Source: Knoellia locipacati
GTDB lineage: Bacteria; Actinomycetota; Actinomycetes; Actinomycetales; Dermatophilaceae
Assembly: GCF_007992835.1 (NCBI RefSeq)
Contig: NZ_BKBA01000004.1
Coordinates: forward strand, 248,001-312,000
DNA length: 64,000 nt
Direction: 5' to 3'
Part shown: positions 56,583-64,000 of the stretch, piece by piece
Numbering within the stretch: the first letter of the stretch is position 1
How the letters are laid out: the number at the start of each line of letters is the position of its first letter
Translations under genes and position numbers: made by a program
Notes under the pieces: model-generated
Database searches by the model: none
The model's input: the letters and a program-made list of their open reading frames with translations, nothing else
What the model was told of the DNA's origin: nothing

Positions 56583-58568
56583 GTGCGTTCGCGTGGGTGG
56601 GGATTCCGGATCGGTGTGGTCGTCGTCGTGCTGGCGCTCGTCGCCGCAGGGGTGGGCGGCTTCGTGTGGTGGCGCGGTGACGAGGGCAAGGCCGCTCGGG
56701 CCGCCGCCGAGGCGGTCGCCACGGGTCTCGCGCGGGGCGACTTCGGCGACACGGCCGCTGTGCGCGACGCATCGGGCAAGGCGCCCGACCTCGCACCGAT
56801 CGTCAAGGGGATGGGCTCGGCCACCCACACCGTCACCGTCTCGTCGATGACCGAGCCGGACGGCGGCGCGGCCCGCGCGACGCTCGCCCACACGTGGACG
56901 CTGCCCGGCGCCGACACACCGTGGACCTACGAGACCCCGCTCGAGCTCGAGCAGACCGACGGCACGTGGGCCGGGGTGTGGGACCCCGCCGTGGTCGCCC
57001 CCGACCTGGCCGACGGCGAGACGCTGCGCACCAAGCGCCAGCAGCCCGACCGAGCCGAGGTGCTCGGCGCCGGCGACCAGCCGATCGTCGAGCAGCGTGA
57101 CGTCGTCCGCATCGGTATCGACAAGACCCAGGTGAGCGGTGCCGAGGCCCTCGCCTCGGCACGCCGGCTCGCCACGGCGGTCGGCATCAACGTGGACACC
57201 TACGTGGCGTCGGTCCAGAAGGCCGGCGAGCGCGCCTTCGTCGAGGCCCTCACGGCCCGCGCTGGCAGCGCCGAGGCGCAGGCCGCGGCCGAGCTCGACA
57301 CCGCCGGGCGGCTCCTCGTCAGCGCCACGCTCCCGCTCGCTCCGACGTCGACGTTCGCGCGGCCGATCCTCGGCGTCGTCGGTGACGCCACCGCCGAGAT
57401 CGTCGAGAAGTCCGACGGCCGCGTCGTCGCGGGCGACCGGGTCGGCGTCGGTGGCGTGCAGGGCGCGTACGACGCGCAGCTCGCGGGCACTCCCGGCTAC
57501 ACCGTCGTCGCCACCGGCGGTCCCGAGGAGCGCACCCTGTTCACCACCGAGGCGACCCCGGGCGCACCGGTCACCCTCACCCTCGACATCGCCACCCAGA
57601 CCGCGGCCGAGACCGTCCTCGCCAAGGTCCCCTCGGCCTCGGCCGTCGTCGCGATCCAGCCGTCGACGGGCCACGTCCTCGCGGCGGCGAGCGGCCCCGG
57701 CAGCAAGGGCGTCTCGACCGCGACCCAGGGCCGCTACGCCCCGGGCTCGACGTTCAAGACCGTCTCGACGCTGGCGCTCCTGCGCTCGGGGCTGACCCCG
57801 AGGACCTCCGTCGCGTGCACCCCGACCATCACCGTCGACGGCCGCACCTTCAAGAACGTCGACGGCTTCCCGGCCTCGGCGCTGGGCTCGGTGCCGTTCA
57901 GCACGGCCTTCGCGAACTCGTGCAACACGGCCTTCATCGGGCTCGGCAGGGACCTCGAGCCGGCCGCGCTGCCCGAGGCCGCCGCCGGTCTCGGGCTCAC
58001 CGCCGAGCCGGACCTCGGCATCCCCGGCTTCCTCGGCTCGGTGCCCGAGCCCAAGCCCGGCACCGATGAGGCGGCCTCGATGATCGGCCAGTCGAAGGTG
58101 CTCGCCTCCCCGCTCGGCATGGCAACCGTGGCGGCCTCGATCGCGGCGGGCAAGCCGGTGACCCCGACCCTCGTCGTCGGCCGTGGGGCGTCCGGGAGCC
58201 CGTCCGGCACCGCGTCGCCCAGCGCGTCGGCGTCCGCGTCGCCCGACGCGAGCGACACCTCCGCCGCGTCCGCCGCACCCGCGCCCCCCGCCGAGCCCGT
58301 CACCGCCGCCGAGGCCGCGCAGCTCAAGACCCTCATGCGCGGTGTCGTCGAGTCGGGCAGCGGGACCTTCCTCCAGGACGTGCCCGGCGCGCCCGTGCTC
58401 GCCAAGTCGGGGACCGCGGAGTTCGGCGAGGCCGGCAAGCTCAAGGAGCACGCCTGGATGATCGGCATCCAGGGGGACCTGGCCGTCGCCGTGTTCGTCG
58501 GTGAGGGCGAGGGCGGCGCCACGACGGCCGGACCGCTGCTCGAGGCCTTCCTGCGCGCCGTCGCCTGA
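56583..58568 (+). CDS. penicillin-binding protein, MecA_N plus transpeptidase domains
   Basis: 661 residues from GTG 56583 with GAGGGG 8 bases upstream. An N-terminal membrane anchor (GFRIGVVVVVLALVAAGVGGFVWW) precedes a MecA_N/NTF2-like domain (about 40-150), a PBP dimerisation region, and the transpeptidase. The catalytic motifs are STFKT (about 388), SCN (about 445) and KSGT (about 607). A Ser/Ala/Pro insert of about 40 residues lies before KSGT. It crosslinks peptidoglycan outside the membrane. MecA_N-type PBPs in other bacteria often have low beta-lactam affinity, but that is not shown for this protein. Confidence 0.92.
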   Translation: MRSRGWGFRIGVVVVVLALVAAGVGGFVWWRGDEGKAARAAAEAVATGLARGDFGDTAAVRDASGKAPDLAPIVKGMGSATHTVTVSSMTEPDGGAARATLAHTWTLPGADTPWTYETPLELEQTDGTWAGVWDPAVVAPDLADGETLRTKRQQPDRAEVLGAGDQPIVEQRDVVRIGIDKTQVSGAEALASARRLATAVGINVDTYVASVQKAGERAFVEALTARAGSAEAQAAAELDTAGRLLVSATLPLAPTSTFARPILGVVGDATAEIVEKSDGRVVAGDRVGVGGVQGAYDAQLAGTPGYTVVATGGPEERTLFTTEATPGAPVTLTLDIATQTAAETVLAKVPSASAVVAIQPSTGHVLAAASGPGSKGVSTATQGRYAPGSTFKTVSTLALLRSGLTPRTSVACTPTITVDGRTFKNVDGFPASALGSVPFSTAFANSCNTAFIGLGRDLEPAALPEAAAGLGLTAEPDLGIPGFLGSVPEPKPGTDEAASMIGQSKVLASPLGMATVAASIAAGKPVTPTLVVGRGASGSPSGTASPSASASASPDASDTSAASAAPAPPAEPVTAAEAAQLKTLMRGVVESGSGTFLQDVPGAPVLAKSGTAEFGEAGKLKEHAWMIGIQGDLAVAVFVGEGEGGATTAGPLLEAFLRAVA

Positions 58569-58582
58569 CCGCTCGCGGTCAG
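58565..58582. terminator. 18-base palindrome shared by two convergent stop codons
   Basis: CTGACCGC-TC-GCGGTCAG spans both TGA stop codons (58566-58568 forward, 58579-58581 reverse) of the penicillin-binding protein and photolyase genes. It is the only possible hairpin in the 10-base gap and probably acts in both directions. Confidence 0.55.
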
Positions 58583-59946
58583 CCCTTGGTGGCCTCGAGC
58601 CGGCGCAGGGCCTCGCGCCGCTCCTCGGCGTGGTCGACGATCCGCTTCGGGTAGTCGTGGTCGTAGCCGTCGTCGTGCTCCCACGGCTGGTGCGCGGCCC
58701 TGCCCCGCAGGTGCGCGAGCTCGGGCACCCAGCGGCGCACGTACTCGCCGTCGGGGTCGAACTTCTCGCCCTGCGTCACGGGGTTGAACACCCGGAAGTA
58801 CGGCGAGGCATCCGTGCCCGTCCCCGCGACCCACTGCCAGCCGTGGTTGTTGGAGGCGATGTCTCCGTCGACGAGGTGGTGGAGGAAGTGCCTCGCCCCG
58901 ACCGGCCACCACACGTGCAGGTCCTTGGTGAGGAAGCTCGCGGTGATCATCCGGACCCGGTTGTGCATCCACCCCTCGGCGAGCAGCTGGCGCATGCCGG
59001 CGTCGACGATCGGGTAGCCCGTCGTCCCGGTGCGCCACGCCTCGACCGCGTCGGACTCGTCGTCGTAGGCCATCCCGTCGAGCGCATCGCGCAGGTCCTT
59101 CCACGCGCTGGAAGGGTTGTGCCACAGGACATCCGCATAGAACTCGCGCCATGCGAGCTCGGTCACGTAGGTTTCCTTGCCCTCGCCGCGACGGTTCGCG
59201 AGATCGGCCAGCAGCGTGCGCGGGTGCACCACCCCGAGCTTGAGGTAGGGCGACATCCGTGACGTCCCGTCGGTGCCCGGCAGGTCCCGATCGCCCTTGT
59301 ATGCCGGGAGCGCGTCCTCGAGGAACCCGCGCCACCGCGCCGCGGCCGCCTTCTCACCCGCGCCCGGCAGCTCGGGCAGGTCGGGCGCCGCCAGCGCCTC
59401 GCTCACCGCCCGGGTCGCCTCGGCGTCGTTGCGCGCCCTGCGTAGGGGCAGGCTCGACGGGCGGGGAGCCGGGTCGGGCCAGCCGTGCGACCGCCACGCC
59501 TTCGCGAACGGTGTGAAGACCTTGTATGCCGTCCCGCTCCCGTTGACGACGAGACCGGGCCCCACGGCATACGGGGTCCCCGTCTCGACCCAGTCCACGC
59601 CGGCGGCCGAGAGCGCCTCGGCGACGGCCTGATCCCGTCGGTGGCCGAACGGCGTCGTCTCGCGGGTCACGTGGACCGACGACGCCCCGACCCGCTCGGC
59701 GAGGGCGGGCAGCACCTCGAGCGGGTCGCCCCAGAGCAGGGTCAGGGCGTCGTCGTACTCCTCGTTGGTGGCCTCGAGCGTCGCGGCCAGCCAGGCCCGC
59801 CGCGCCGGTCCCGCGCCCTCCCACAGCGCGGGGTCGATGACGAAGGCCACGACGAGGTCACCGTCACCGGCCGCCTCACGCGCGGCGAGCAGGGCGGGGT
59901 GGTCGCTCCGTCGCAGGTCACGGCGCAGCCAGAGGATCGAGGTCAT
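58579..59946 (-). CDS. cryptochrome/DNA photolyase (class I CPD type)
   Basis: 455 residues. The N-terminal antenna domain starts SILWLRRDLRRSDHPALLAA. The FAD-binding domain has GRHG-type RMSPYLKLGVVHPRTLLADL, ELAWREFYADVLWHNP, GYPIVDAGMRQLLAEGWMHNRVRMITASFLTKDLHVWWPVGARHFLHHLVDGD and NNHGWQWVAGTGTDASPYFRVFNP, including the tryptophans of the electron chain. It repairs UV pyrimidine dimers with blue light. It is convergent with the penicillin-binding protein. Confidence 0.95.
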   Translation of the reverse strand: MTSILWLRRDLRRSDHPALLAAREAAGDGDLVVAFVIDPALWEGAGPARRAWLAATLEATNEEYDDALTLLWGDPLEVLPALAERVGASSVHVTRETTPFGHRRDQAVAEALSAAGVDWVETGTPYAVGPGLVVNGSGTAYKVFTPFAKAWRSHGWPDPAPRPSSLPLRRARNDAEATRAVSEALAAPDLPELPGAGEKAAAARWRGFLEDALPAYKGDRDLPGTDGTSRMSPYLKLGVVHPRTLLADLANRRGEGKETYVTELAWREFYADVLWHNPSSAWKDLRDALDGMAYDDESDAVEAWRTGTTGYPIVDAGMRQLLAEGWMHNRVRMITASFLTKDLHVWWPVGARHFLHHLVDGDIASNNHGWQWVAGTGTDASPYFRVFNPVTQGEKFDPDGEYVRRWVPELAHLRGRAAHQPWEHDDGYDHDYPKRIVDHAEERREALRRLEATKG

Positions 59947-59963
59947 GCCCCGATCGTGTCACC

Positions 59964-60386
59964 TCAGACGGGGACGGGGCCGGTCGTGTAGCGCTGGACG
60001 TAGACCTTCGAGATGTAGACGCTGCCGCTCTTGGTGTTCTTCGCGCCGGCGAGCCACATCGTCGAGCCGTAGTTGGACGGGGTCTTCCAGCTCTTCGTGC
60101 AGCGGGTGACGAGCGACGAGCTGTTGAAGCCCACGATGGTGCCGTAGGCCTGGGGCTGGAGGTTCGCCGTGGTGTTGCCACTGCCGACGACGCAGTAGCG
60201 GTAGGTCACCCCGGGTGCAGGCTTGAAGCTCGTGAAGTCGGTGAAGGAGGTGTAGGAGAGGTACTTGCCGACCGAGGCGGACTTGATCGTGTAGAAGCCG
60301 GCCGCGTGGGCCGGGGCGGCGGAGGCGATGCCGACCCCCGCGGTGAGGGCGGCAGCGGCGGCGGCGCCGAGAAGTCGAGTGCGCAT
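59964..60386 (-). CDS. small secreted protein of unknown function
   Basis: 140 residues. A signal peptide (MRTRLLGAAAAAALTAGVGIASAAPAHAA) is cleaved near AHA-A at about 29. The mature part is short and beta-rich (FYTIKSASVGKYLSYTSFTDFTSFKPAPGVTYRYCVVGSGNTTANLQP, TKSWKTPSNYGSTMWLAGAKN), with two cysteines that could pair. It has a faint resemblance to ricin-type or actinobacterial SH3-like secreted proteins, not enough to name. ATG 60386 follows GGGGAG. Confidence 0.7.
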   Translation of the reverse strand: MRTRLLGAAAAAALTAGVGIASAAPAHAAGFYTIKSASVGKYLSYTSFTDFTSFKPAPGVTYRYCVVGSGNTTANLQPQAYGTIVGFNSSSLVTRCTKSWKTPSNYGSTMWLAGAKNTKSGSVYISKVYVQRYTTGPVPV

Positions 60387-60564
60387 GAGTGGTCTCCCCG
60401 TGGTCCTGACCGGCCCCGGATGGCCGGTGCGTCTCCGAGGATCGCGGATCCCGCGCACGCTGTGACCCCACGAAACCGCGGAGTCGGACCGACTCAGGTG
60501 TCATCAGCCGCCGGCGCTCCCGGCGAGGGATGCCTCGAGGGCGTCGGCGTGCTTCGATGAGCAC

Positions 60565-61017
60565 ATGGAGACCGAGAACCGCGTCGTCAGCGCCAGCACG
60601 ACCATCGCCGCTCCCGCCGAGACGATCTTCGAGCTCATCGCGGACCCGCGTCGCCAGCCGGAGTGGGACGGCAACGACAACCTCGTCGAGATCATCAGGG
60701 GCGACCGGATCCGGGCCGTCGGTGAGGTCTTCGCGATGCGGACGACCAAGGGCAACCACCGCGACAACCTCGTCACGGACTTCGAGGAGGGTCGGCGCAT
60801 CGCGTGGCGACCGGGCGACGAGGGTGGGGCTCCTGCCGGTCACGAGTGGCGCTGGGAGGCCGAACCGCTCGAGGACGGCACGTCGCGCGTGACGCACACG
60901 TACGACTGGACCGAGCTCGCGGACGAGAGGCGTGTGCCGCGTGCCCGCGCGACGGGGGAGGCGCAGCTCCGCGCGTCGCTCGACCGGCTGGCCGCGCTCG
61001 CCGAGTCGCTCGCCTGA
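60565..61017 (+). CDS. SRPBCC-family (START/Bet v 1-like) protein
   Basis: 150 residues. The pattern RVVSASTTIAAPAETIFELIADPRRQPEWDG to EWRWEAEPLEDGTSRVTHTYDWTEL is the polyketide cyclase/SRPBCC fold, a hydrophobic-ligand-binding helix-grip. Members include cyclases, stress proteins and lipid carriers. No RBS is obvious; the ATG follows a GAGCAC sequence. The gene is convergent with the copper ATPase across an inverted repeat. Confidence 0.87.
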   Translation: METENRVVSASTTIAAPAETIFELIADPRRQPEWDGNDNLVEIIRGDRIRAVGEVFAMRTTKGNHRDNLVTDFEEGRRIAWRPGDEGGAPAGHEWRWEAEPLEDGTSRVTHTYDWTELADERRVPRARATGEAQLRASLDRLAALAESLA

Positions 61018-61029
61018 GCCAACTCTTCC

Positions 61030-61094
61030 CGACTGATTGCGCTGCTGGGACATGAGGAGCGCAGCGACGAGTGTCCCGGCAGCGCAATCAGTCG
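61030..61094. terminator. inverted repeat between convergent genes, sharing its arm start with 6409
   Basis: Arms of 23 bases (61030-61052 and 61072-61094) are complementary apart from one G-T pair, with a 19-base loop. Both arms begin or end with CGACTGATTGC, the same word that starts the 6409-6472 element. Confidence 0.75.
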
Positions 61095-61106
61095 AAGGGC
61101 ACGTGG

Positions 61107-63362
61107 TCAGCCCTCGGCGCGAAAACCCCTGAGGCGCAGGCTGTTGGTGACGACGAAGACCGACGAGAGCGCCATTGCCGCACCCGCGAGCATCGGGTTG
61201 AGCAGACCGGCCGCGGCGAGCGGGATGGCCGCGACGTTGTAGCCGAACGCCCAGAAGAGGTTGCCCTTGATCGTCGTCAGGGTGCGGCGGGCGAGCCGGA
61301 TGGCGTCGGGGGCGACGCGCAGGTCGCCACGCACGAGGGTGAGGTCGCTCGCCTCGATGGCGACGTCGGTGCCGGTGCCCATGGCCATGCCGAGGTCCGC
61401 CGTGGCGAGGGCGGCGGCGTCGTTGACCCCGTCGCCGACCATGGCCACGACCCTGCCCTCGTCCTGGAGGCGGCGGACGACGTCGACCTTGTCCTGCGGC
61501 ATGACGTCCGCGATGACGTTGTCGGCGTCGATGCCGACCTCGCCGGCGATCGTGCGCGCGGCGTCGACGTTGTCACCGGTGAGCAGCCAGGGCGTGAGGC
61601 CGAGCTCGCGCAGTCGCGAGATCGCCTGTGCCGAGGACGGTTTCACGCTGTCCGAGACGGTGAGGATGCCGCGCGCCTCGCCGTCCCAGCCGATCGCCAC
61701 CGCCGTGGCGCCGGTCGACCGTGCTCCGGCGAGCGCGTCCTCGAGCTCGGGCCCGACAACGATCGACCAATTGGTCAAGAGTTGCGGGCGGCCGATGACG
61801 GCGGCGTGCGAGTCCTCGCCCGGCACCGTGACGACGCCCTGGACGCCCAGACCGTCGATGCTCGTGAACCCCTCGACCGAGGCGAGGTCGGCGAGGTCGA
61901 CGCCCCGGTCGCGAGCGCCGGCCACGATGGCCCTGGCGACGGGGTGGTCGGACCCGTCCTCGAGCAGGGCCGCGATCCGCAGCACCTCGTCGGCGTCCTC
62001 GCCGGGGGCGGCCACCACCTCGTGCAGCGACATCTGGCCGGTGGTCACCGTGCCGGTCTTGTCGAGGACGACGGTGTCGACGCGTCGGGTCGACTCGAGG
62101 ACCTCCGGGCCCTTGATGAGGATGCCGAGCTGGGCGCCGCGGCCGGTGCCGACCATGAGGGCGGTCGGCGTCGCCAGCCCGAGGGCGCAGGGGCAGGCGA
62201 TGATGAGCACCGAGATCGCCGCGGTGAGCGCGGCCGTGCAGCCCGAGCCGGTGCCGAGCCAGAAGCCCAGCGTTCCGACGGCGAGGGCGATGACGATCGG
62301 GACGAAGATGCCCGAGATCCTGTCGGCGAGACGCTGGACCTCGGCCTTGCCGTTCTGCGCGTCCTCGACGAGACGGGCCATCTGGGCCAGCTGCGTGTCG
62401 CTGCCGACCCGGGTGGCGCGCAGGACGAGGCGTCCGCCCGAGTTCACGGTGGCGCCGACGACGGCGTCGCCGACCCCGACCTCGACGGGCACGGACTCAC
62501 CGGTGAGCATCGAGGCGTCGACCGCGGACGAGCCCGAGGTGACGACGCCGTCGGTGGCGACCTTCTCGCCGGGGCGGACGACGAACTCGTCGCCCACCGC
62601 GAGCTGCTCGACGGGGATGCGCTGCTCACGACCGTCACGCAGGACCGCCACGTCCTTGGCGCCCATCTCGAGCAGCGCGCGCAGGGCGGCGCCGGACCGG
62701 CGCTTGGCCCGGGCCTCGGCATAGCGCCCGGCGAGGAGGAACGTCGTCACGCCCGCGGCGGCCTCGAGGTAGATGTTGCCGGCACCGTCGCTGCGCTCGA
62801 TGGTGAGCTCGAACGGGTGCGTCATGCCCGGTGTCCCGGCGGTGCCGAGAAAGAGGGCATACAGCGACCACCCGAAGGCGGCGAGGGTGCCGACCGAGAT
62901 GAGCGTGTCCATCGTCGTGGCGCCGTGGCGCAGGTTGACCCAGGCCGCCCGGTGGAACGGCCAGCCGCCCCACACGACGACGGGTGCGGAGAGGACGAGC
63001 GAGAGCCACTGCCAGAAGGTGAACTGGAGCGCGGGCACCATCGCCATCGCCACGACCGGCACGGAGAGGACGGTGGAGATGAGCAGCCGGTCGCGCAGGG
63101 CCCGCGTCGGGTCGGTCGTGCCCTCGGCCGGCACGGCAGGTGCGTCGGGAGCGGGCGGCAGGGTCGCGGCATACCCGGCCTGCTCGACGGTCTCGAGGAG
63201 CTGCTCGGGCGACACGGTCTCGGGGAACTCGACGCGGGCCTTCTCGGTGGCGTAGTTGACGGTGGCGGTGACCCCCTCGAGCTTGTTGAGCTTGCGCTCG
63301 ATCCGGTTGGCGCACGACGCGCAGGTCATGCCGGTGATGTCGAGGTCGACGGTGGAGGTCAT
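61107..63362 (-). CDS. copA: copper-translocating P1B-type ATPase (CopA-like)
   Basis: 751 residues. A single N-terminal HMA domain ([17 protein letters not shown], residues 7-23) is followed by membrane segments, the actuator TGES, the transmembrane metal site [17 protein letters not shown] (CPC near residue 390), DKTGTVTTG (about 431), HP (SDHPVARA) and [10 protein letters not shown]. The CPC signature and C-terminal NxxxYN segment [39 protein letters not shown] identify a Cu+ exporter. The ATG overlaps the stop of the upstream gene (ATGA), so the two are translated together. Confidence 0.95.
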   Translation of the reverse strand: MTSTVDLDITGMTCASCANRIERKLNKLEGVTATVNYATEKARVEFPETVSPEQLLETVEQAGYAATLPPAPDAPAVPAEGTTDPTRALRDRLLISTVLSVPVVAMAMVPALQFTFWQWLSLVLSAPVVVWGGWPFHRAAWVNLRHGATTMDTLISVGTLAAFGWSLYALFLGTAGTPGMTHPFELTIERSDGAGNIYLEAAAGVTTFLLAGRYAEARAKRRSGAALRALLEMGAKDVAVLRDGREQRIPVEQLAVGDEFVVRPGEKVATDGVVTSGSSAVDASMLTGESVPVEVGVGDAVVGATVNSGGRLVLRATRVGSDTQLAQMARLVEDAQNGKAEVQRLADRISGIFVPIVIALAVGTLGFWLGTGSGCTAALTAAISVLIIACPCALGLATPTALMVGTGRGAQLGILIKGPEVLESTRRVDTVVLDKTGTVTTGQMSLHEVVAAPGEDADEVLRIAALLEDGSDHPVARAIVAGARDRGVDLADLASVEGFTSIDGLGVQGVVTVPGEDSHAAVIGRPQLLTNWSIVVGPELEDALAGARSTGATAVAIGWDGEARGILTVSDSVKPSSAQAISRLRELGLTPWLLTGDNVDAARTIAGEVGIDADNVIADVMPQDKVDVVRRLQDEGRVVAMVGDGVNDAAALATADLGMAMGTGTDVAIEASDLTLVRGDLRVAPDAIRLARRTLTTIKGNLFWAFGYNVAAIPLAAAGLLNPMLAGAAMALSSVFVVTNSLRLRGFRAEG

Positions 63363-64000
63363 GGGAGCGCGTCCTCCTTCCAGGGTTGCAGGGGCGTGCC
63401 CGCCGTGAGCGTGAAGGCGGCGGTGCGGACGACGCCGGCGTGCTTGAAGTCGAGGAAGAGGCGGTAGGTGCCGCTCGTGGGCACCTCGGCGCCGAAGGTC
63501 ACGTCCGGTCCCGGGCGGGTCGTGCCGTCGCCGGGGTGGCCCTCGGGATGGACGTGCAGGTAGGCGAGGTCGCCGGTGCGCAGCGCGACGAGGTGGCCGT
63601 AGGCACCGAGGTAGGGGTCGAGGTCGGTCACCGGGGCGCCGCCGCGGCTCACCGAGAGGGTGAGGGCGGAGTCGCTGCCGGGGGTGAGGTCGCCCCGGAG
63701 CGTGACGGTGTAGCCGTCGACCGTCGCCGTGCGGAGGTCGTCGCGCGGGGACTGCGCCGCGACGTCGCTGCCAGGCACGAACAGGTCCGCGCCGAGCGTC
63801 ATCGGCGAGCCGCCCTTGGGGCTGAAGTCCGCGAGGACGCGCCACGCGCCGGGCGCGAGCCCGAGCGGCACGCTCCACGTCCCGTCGGCGGCGCGGGTCG
63901 GGTGGACGTGGTGGTAGCCACCGAAGTCGCGGCGCACGACGATGAGGTGGAGCTCCTTCTCGTGCTCGACGTCGTATGCCGTGACGGCCCTGCCGTCCGG
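63359..64000 (-). CDS. exported histidine-containing protein upstream of copA, 5' end beyond window
   Basis: At least 213 residues, open to the right edge in reverse. The visible part is mostly beta-strand and contains [18 protein letters not shown] and [18 protein letters not shown], two His-rich motifs suited to metal binding, with no Cys in the shown part. The C-terminus ([26 protein letters not shown]) is typical of periplasmic-type domains placed before CopA in actinobacteria. Its stop overlaps the copA start. A role in copper capture or handover outside the membrane is likely but unproven; the missing N-terminus should show the export signal. Confidence 0.6.
   Translation of the reverse strand, partial: PDGRAVTAYDVEHEKELHLIVVRRDFGGYHHVHPTRAADGTWSVPLGLAPGAWRVLADFSPKGGSPMTLGADLFVPGSDVAAQSPRDDLRTATVDGYTVTLRGDLTPGSDSALTLSVSRGGAPVTDLDPYLGAYGHLVALRTGDLAYLHVHPEGHPGDGTTRPGPDVTFGAEVPTSGTYRLFLDFKHAGVVRTAAFTLTAGTPLQPWKEDALP

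Noticed and set aside
53016-58451. Very long reverse-strand open frame of about 1800 codons overlapping the penicillin-binding protein and others
   Set aside because: Only its last 317 codons encode a recognisable protein (pentapeptide-DinB). The rest is the reverse shadow of well-supported genes at 53966-58568 with low-complexity Arg/Gly/Ala content typical of non-coding frames in high-GC DNA.
1-64000. CRISPR array, prophage or insertion sequence
   Set aside because: No regular spacer-repeat array, integrase, transposase or phage structural gene was found; tandem repeats present are short and local.

Overview
The window is very GC-rich chromosomal DNA of an actinobacterium, most likely of the Intrasporangiaceae (Janibacter, Knoellia, Terrabacter, Phycicoccus group). 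The evidence is the strong G/C bias at third codon positions, actinobacterial families (GAF-ANTAR regulator, WYL regulator, DUF664/DinB proteins, DUF222-HNH endonuclease, MecA_N-type penicillin-binding protein, ATP-dependent DNA ligase B, App1 phosphatase) and many apparently leaderless genes. The genus is an inference. I see no rRNA, tRNA, CRISPR array, insertion sequence or prophage; this looks like ordinary, densely coded chromosome.

Layout. 1-6.5 kb: edge-truncated N5-(carboxyethyl)ornithine synthase-like gene with a small basic protein, double-domain universal stress protein, VOC-GntR operon, methyltransferase, OsmC-MOSC pair, flavoprotein. 6.5-13.3 kb: MarR plus MFS exporter, then a four-gene BMP-type (nucleoside-like) ABC importer operon. 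13.4-18 kb: secreted lamin-tail protein, secreted thermonuclease, DUF2177 protein with lipase, DEAD-box helicase. 18.3-27.5 kb: an apparent amino-sugar catabolic island with ROK kinase, PfkB kinase, class II aldolase, SIS isomerase/deaminase, DeoR regulator, an unrelated glutathione peroxidase, a sugar ABC importer and a short NagA. These would carry an imported N-acetylhexosamine through phosphorylation, deacetylation, deamination/isomerisation, second phosphorylation and aldol cleavage. 27.5-33 kb: hydrolase, MgtA-type P-ATPase, DNA ligase, VOC protein. 33-44 kb: PhoX, double VOC, HprK-like/PqqD-like protein, GAF-ANTAR, App1, Fpg/Nei glycosylase, PhoD, rhodanese, Tat-exported M20 peptidase. 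44-56 kb: ATPase, DUF2071, VOC, an Imm-5-like/Arr fusion, deaminase, DUF2207-like protein, DUF222-HNH, CDF transporter, DinB pair with hydrolase, WYL regulator, VOC, DksA-like. 56.5-64 kb: penicillin-binding protein, photolyase, secreted protein, SRPBCC, and a copper ATPase with an edge-truncated exported partner.

Non-genic structure is the most unusual part. The 8-mer GTATGCCG (or its complement CGGCATAC) occurs about fifty times by hand count, on both strands and in several reading frames. It forces rare codons (TAT, ATA, GCA) inside genes and is found as inverted pairs in hairpins between genes. Separately, many intergenic gaps hold long, nearly loopless inverted repeats. One is a 69-base perfect palindrome at 20126-20194, whose first 23 bases recur with one mismatch at the end of another gene at 5213-5235. 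Many genes have a TANNNT -10 hexamer 6-7 bases before the start codon.
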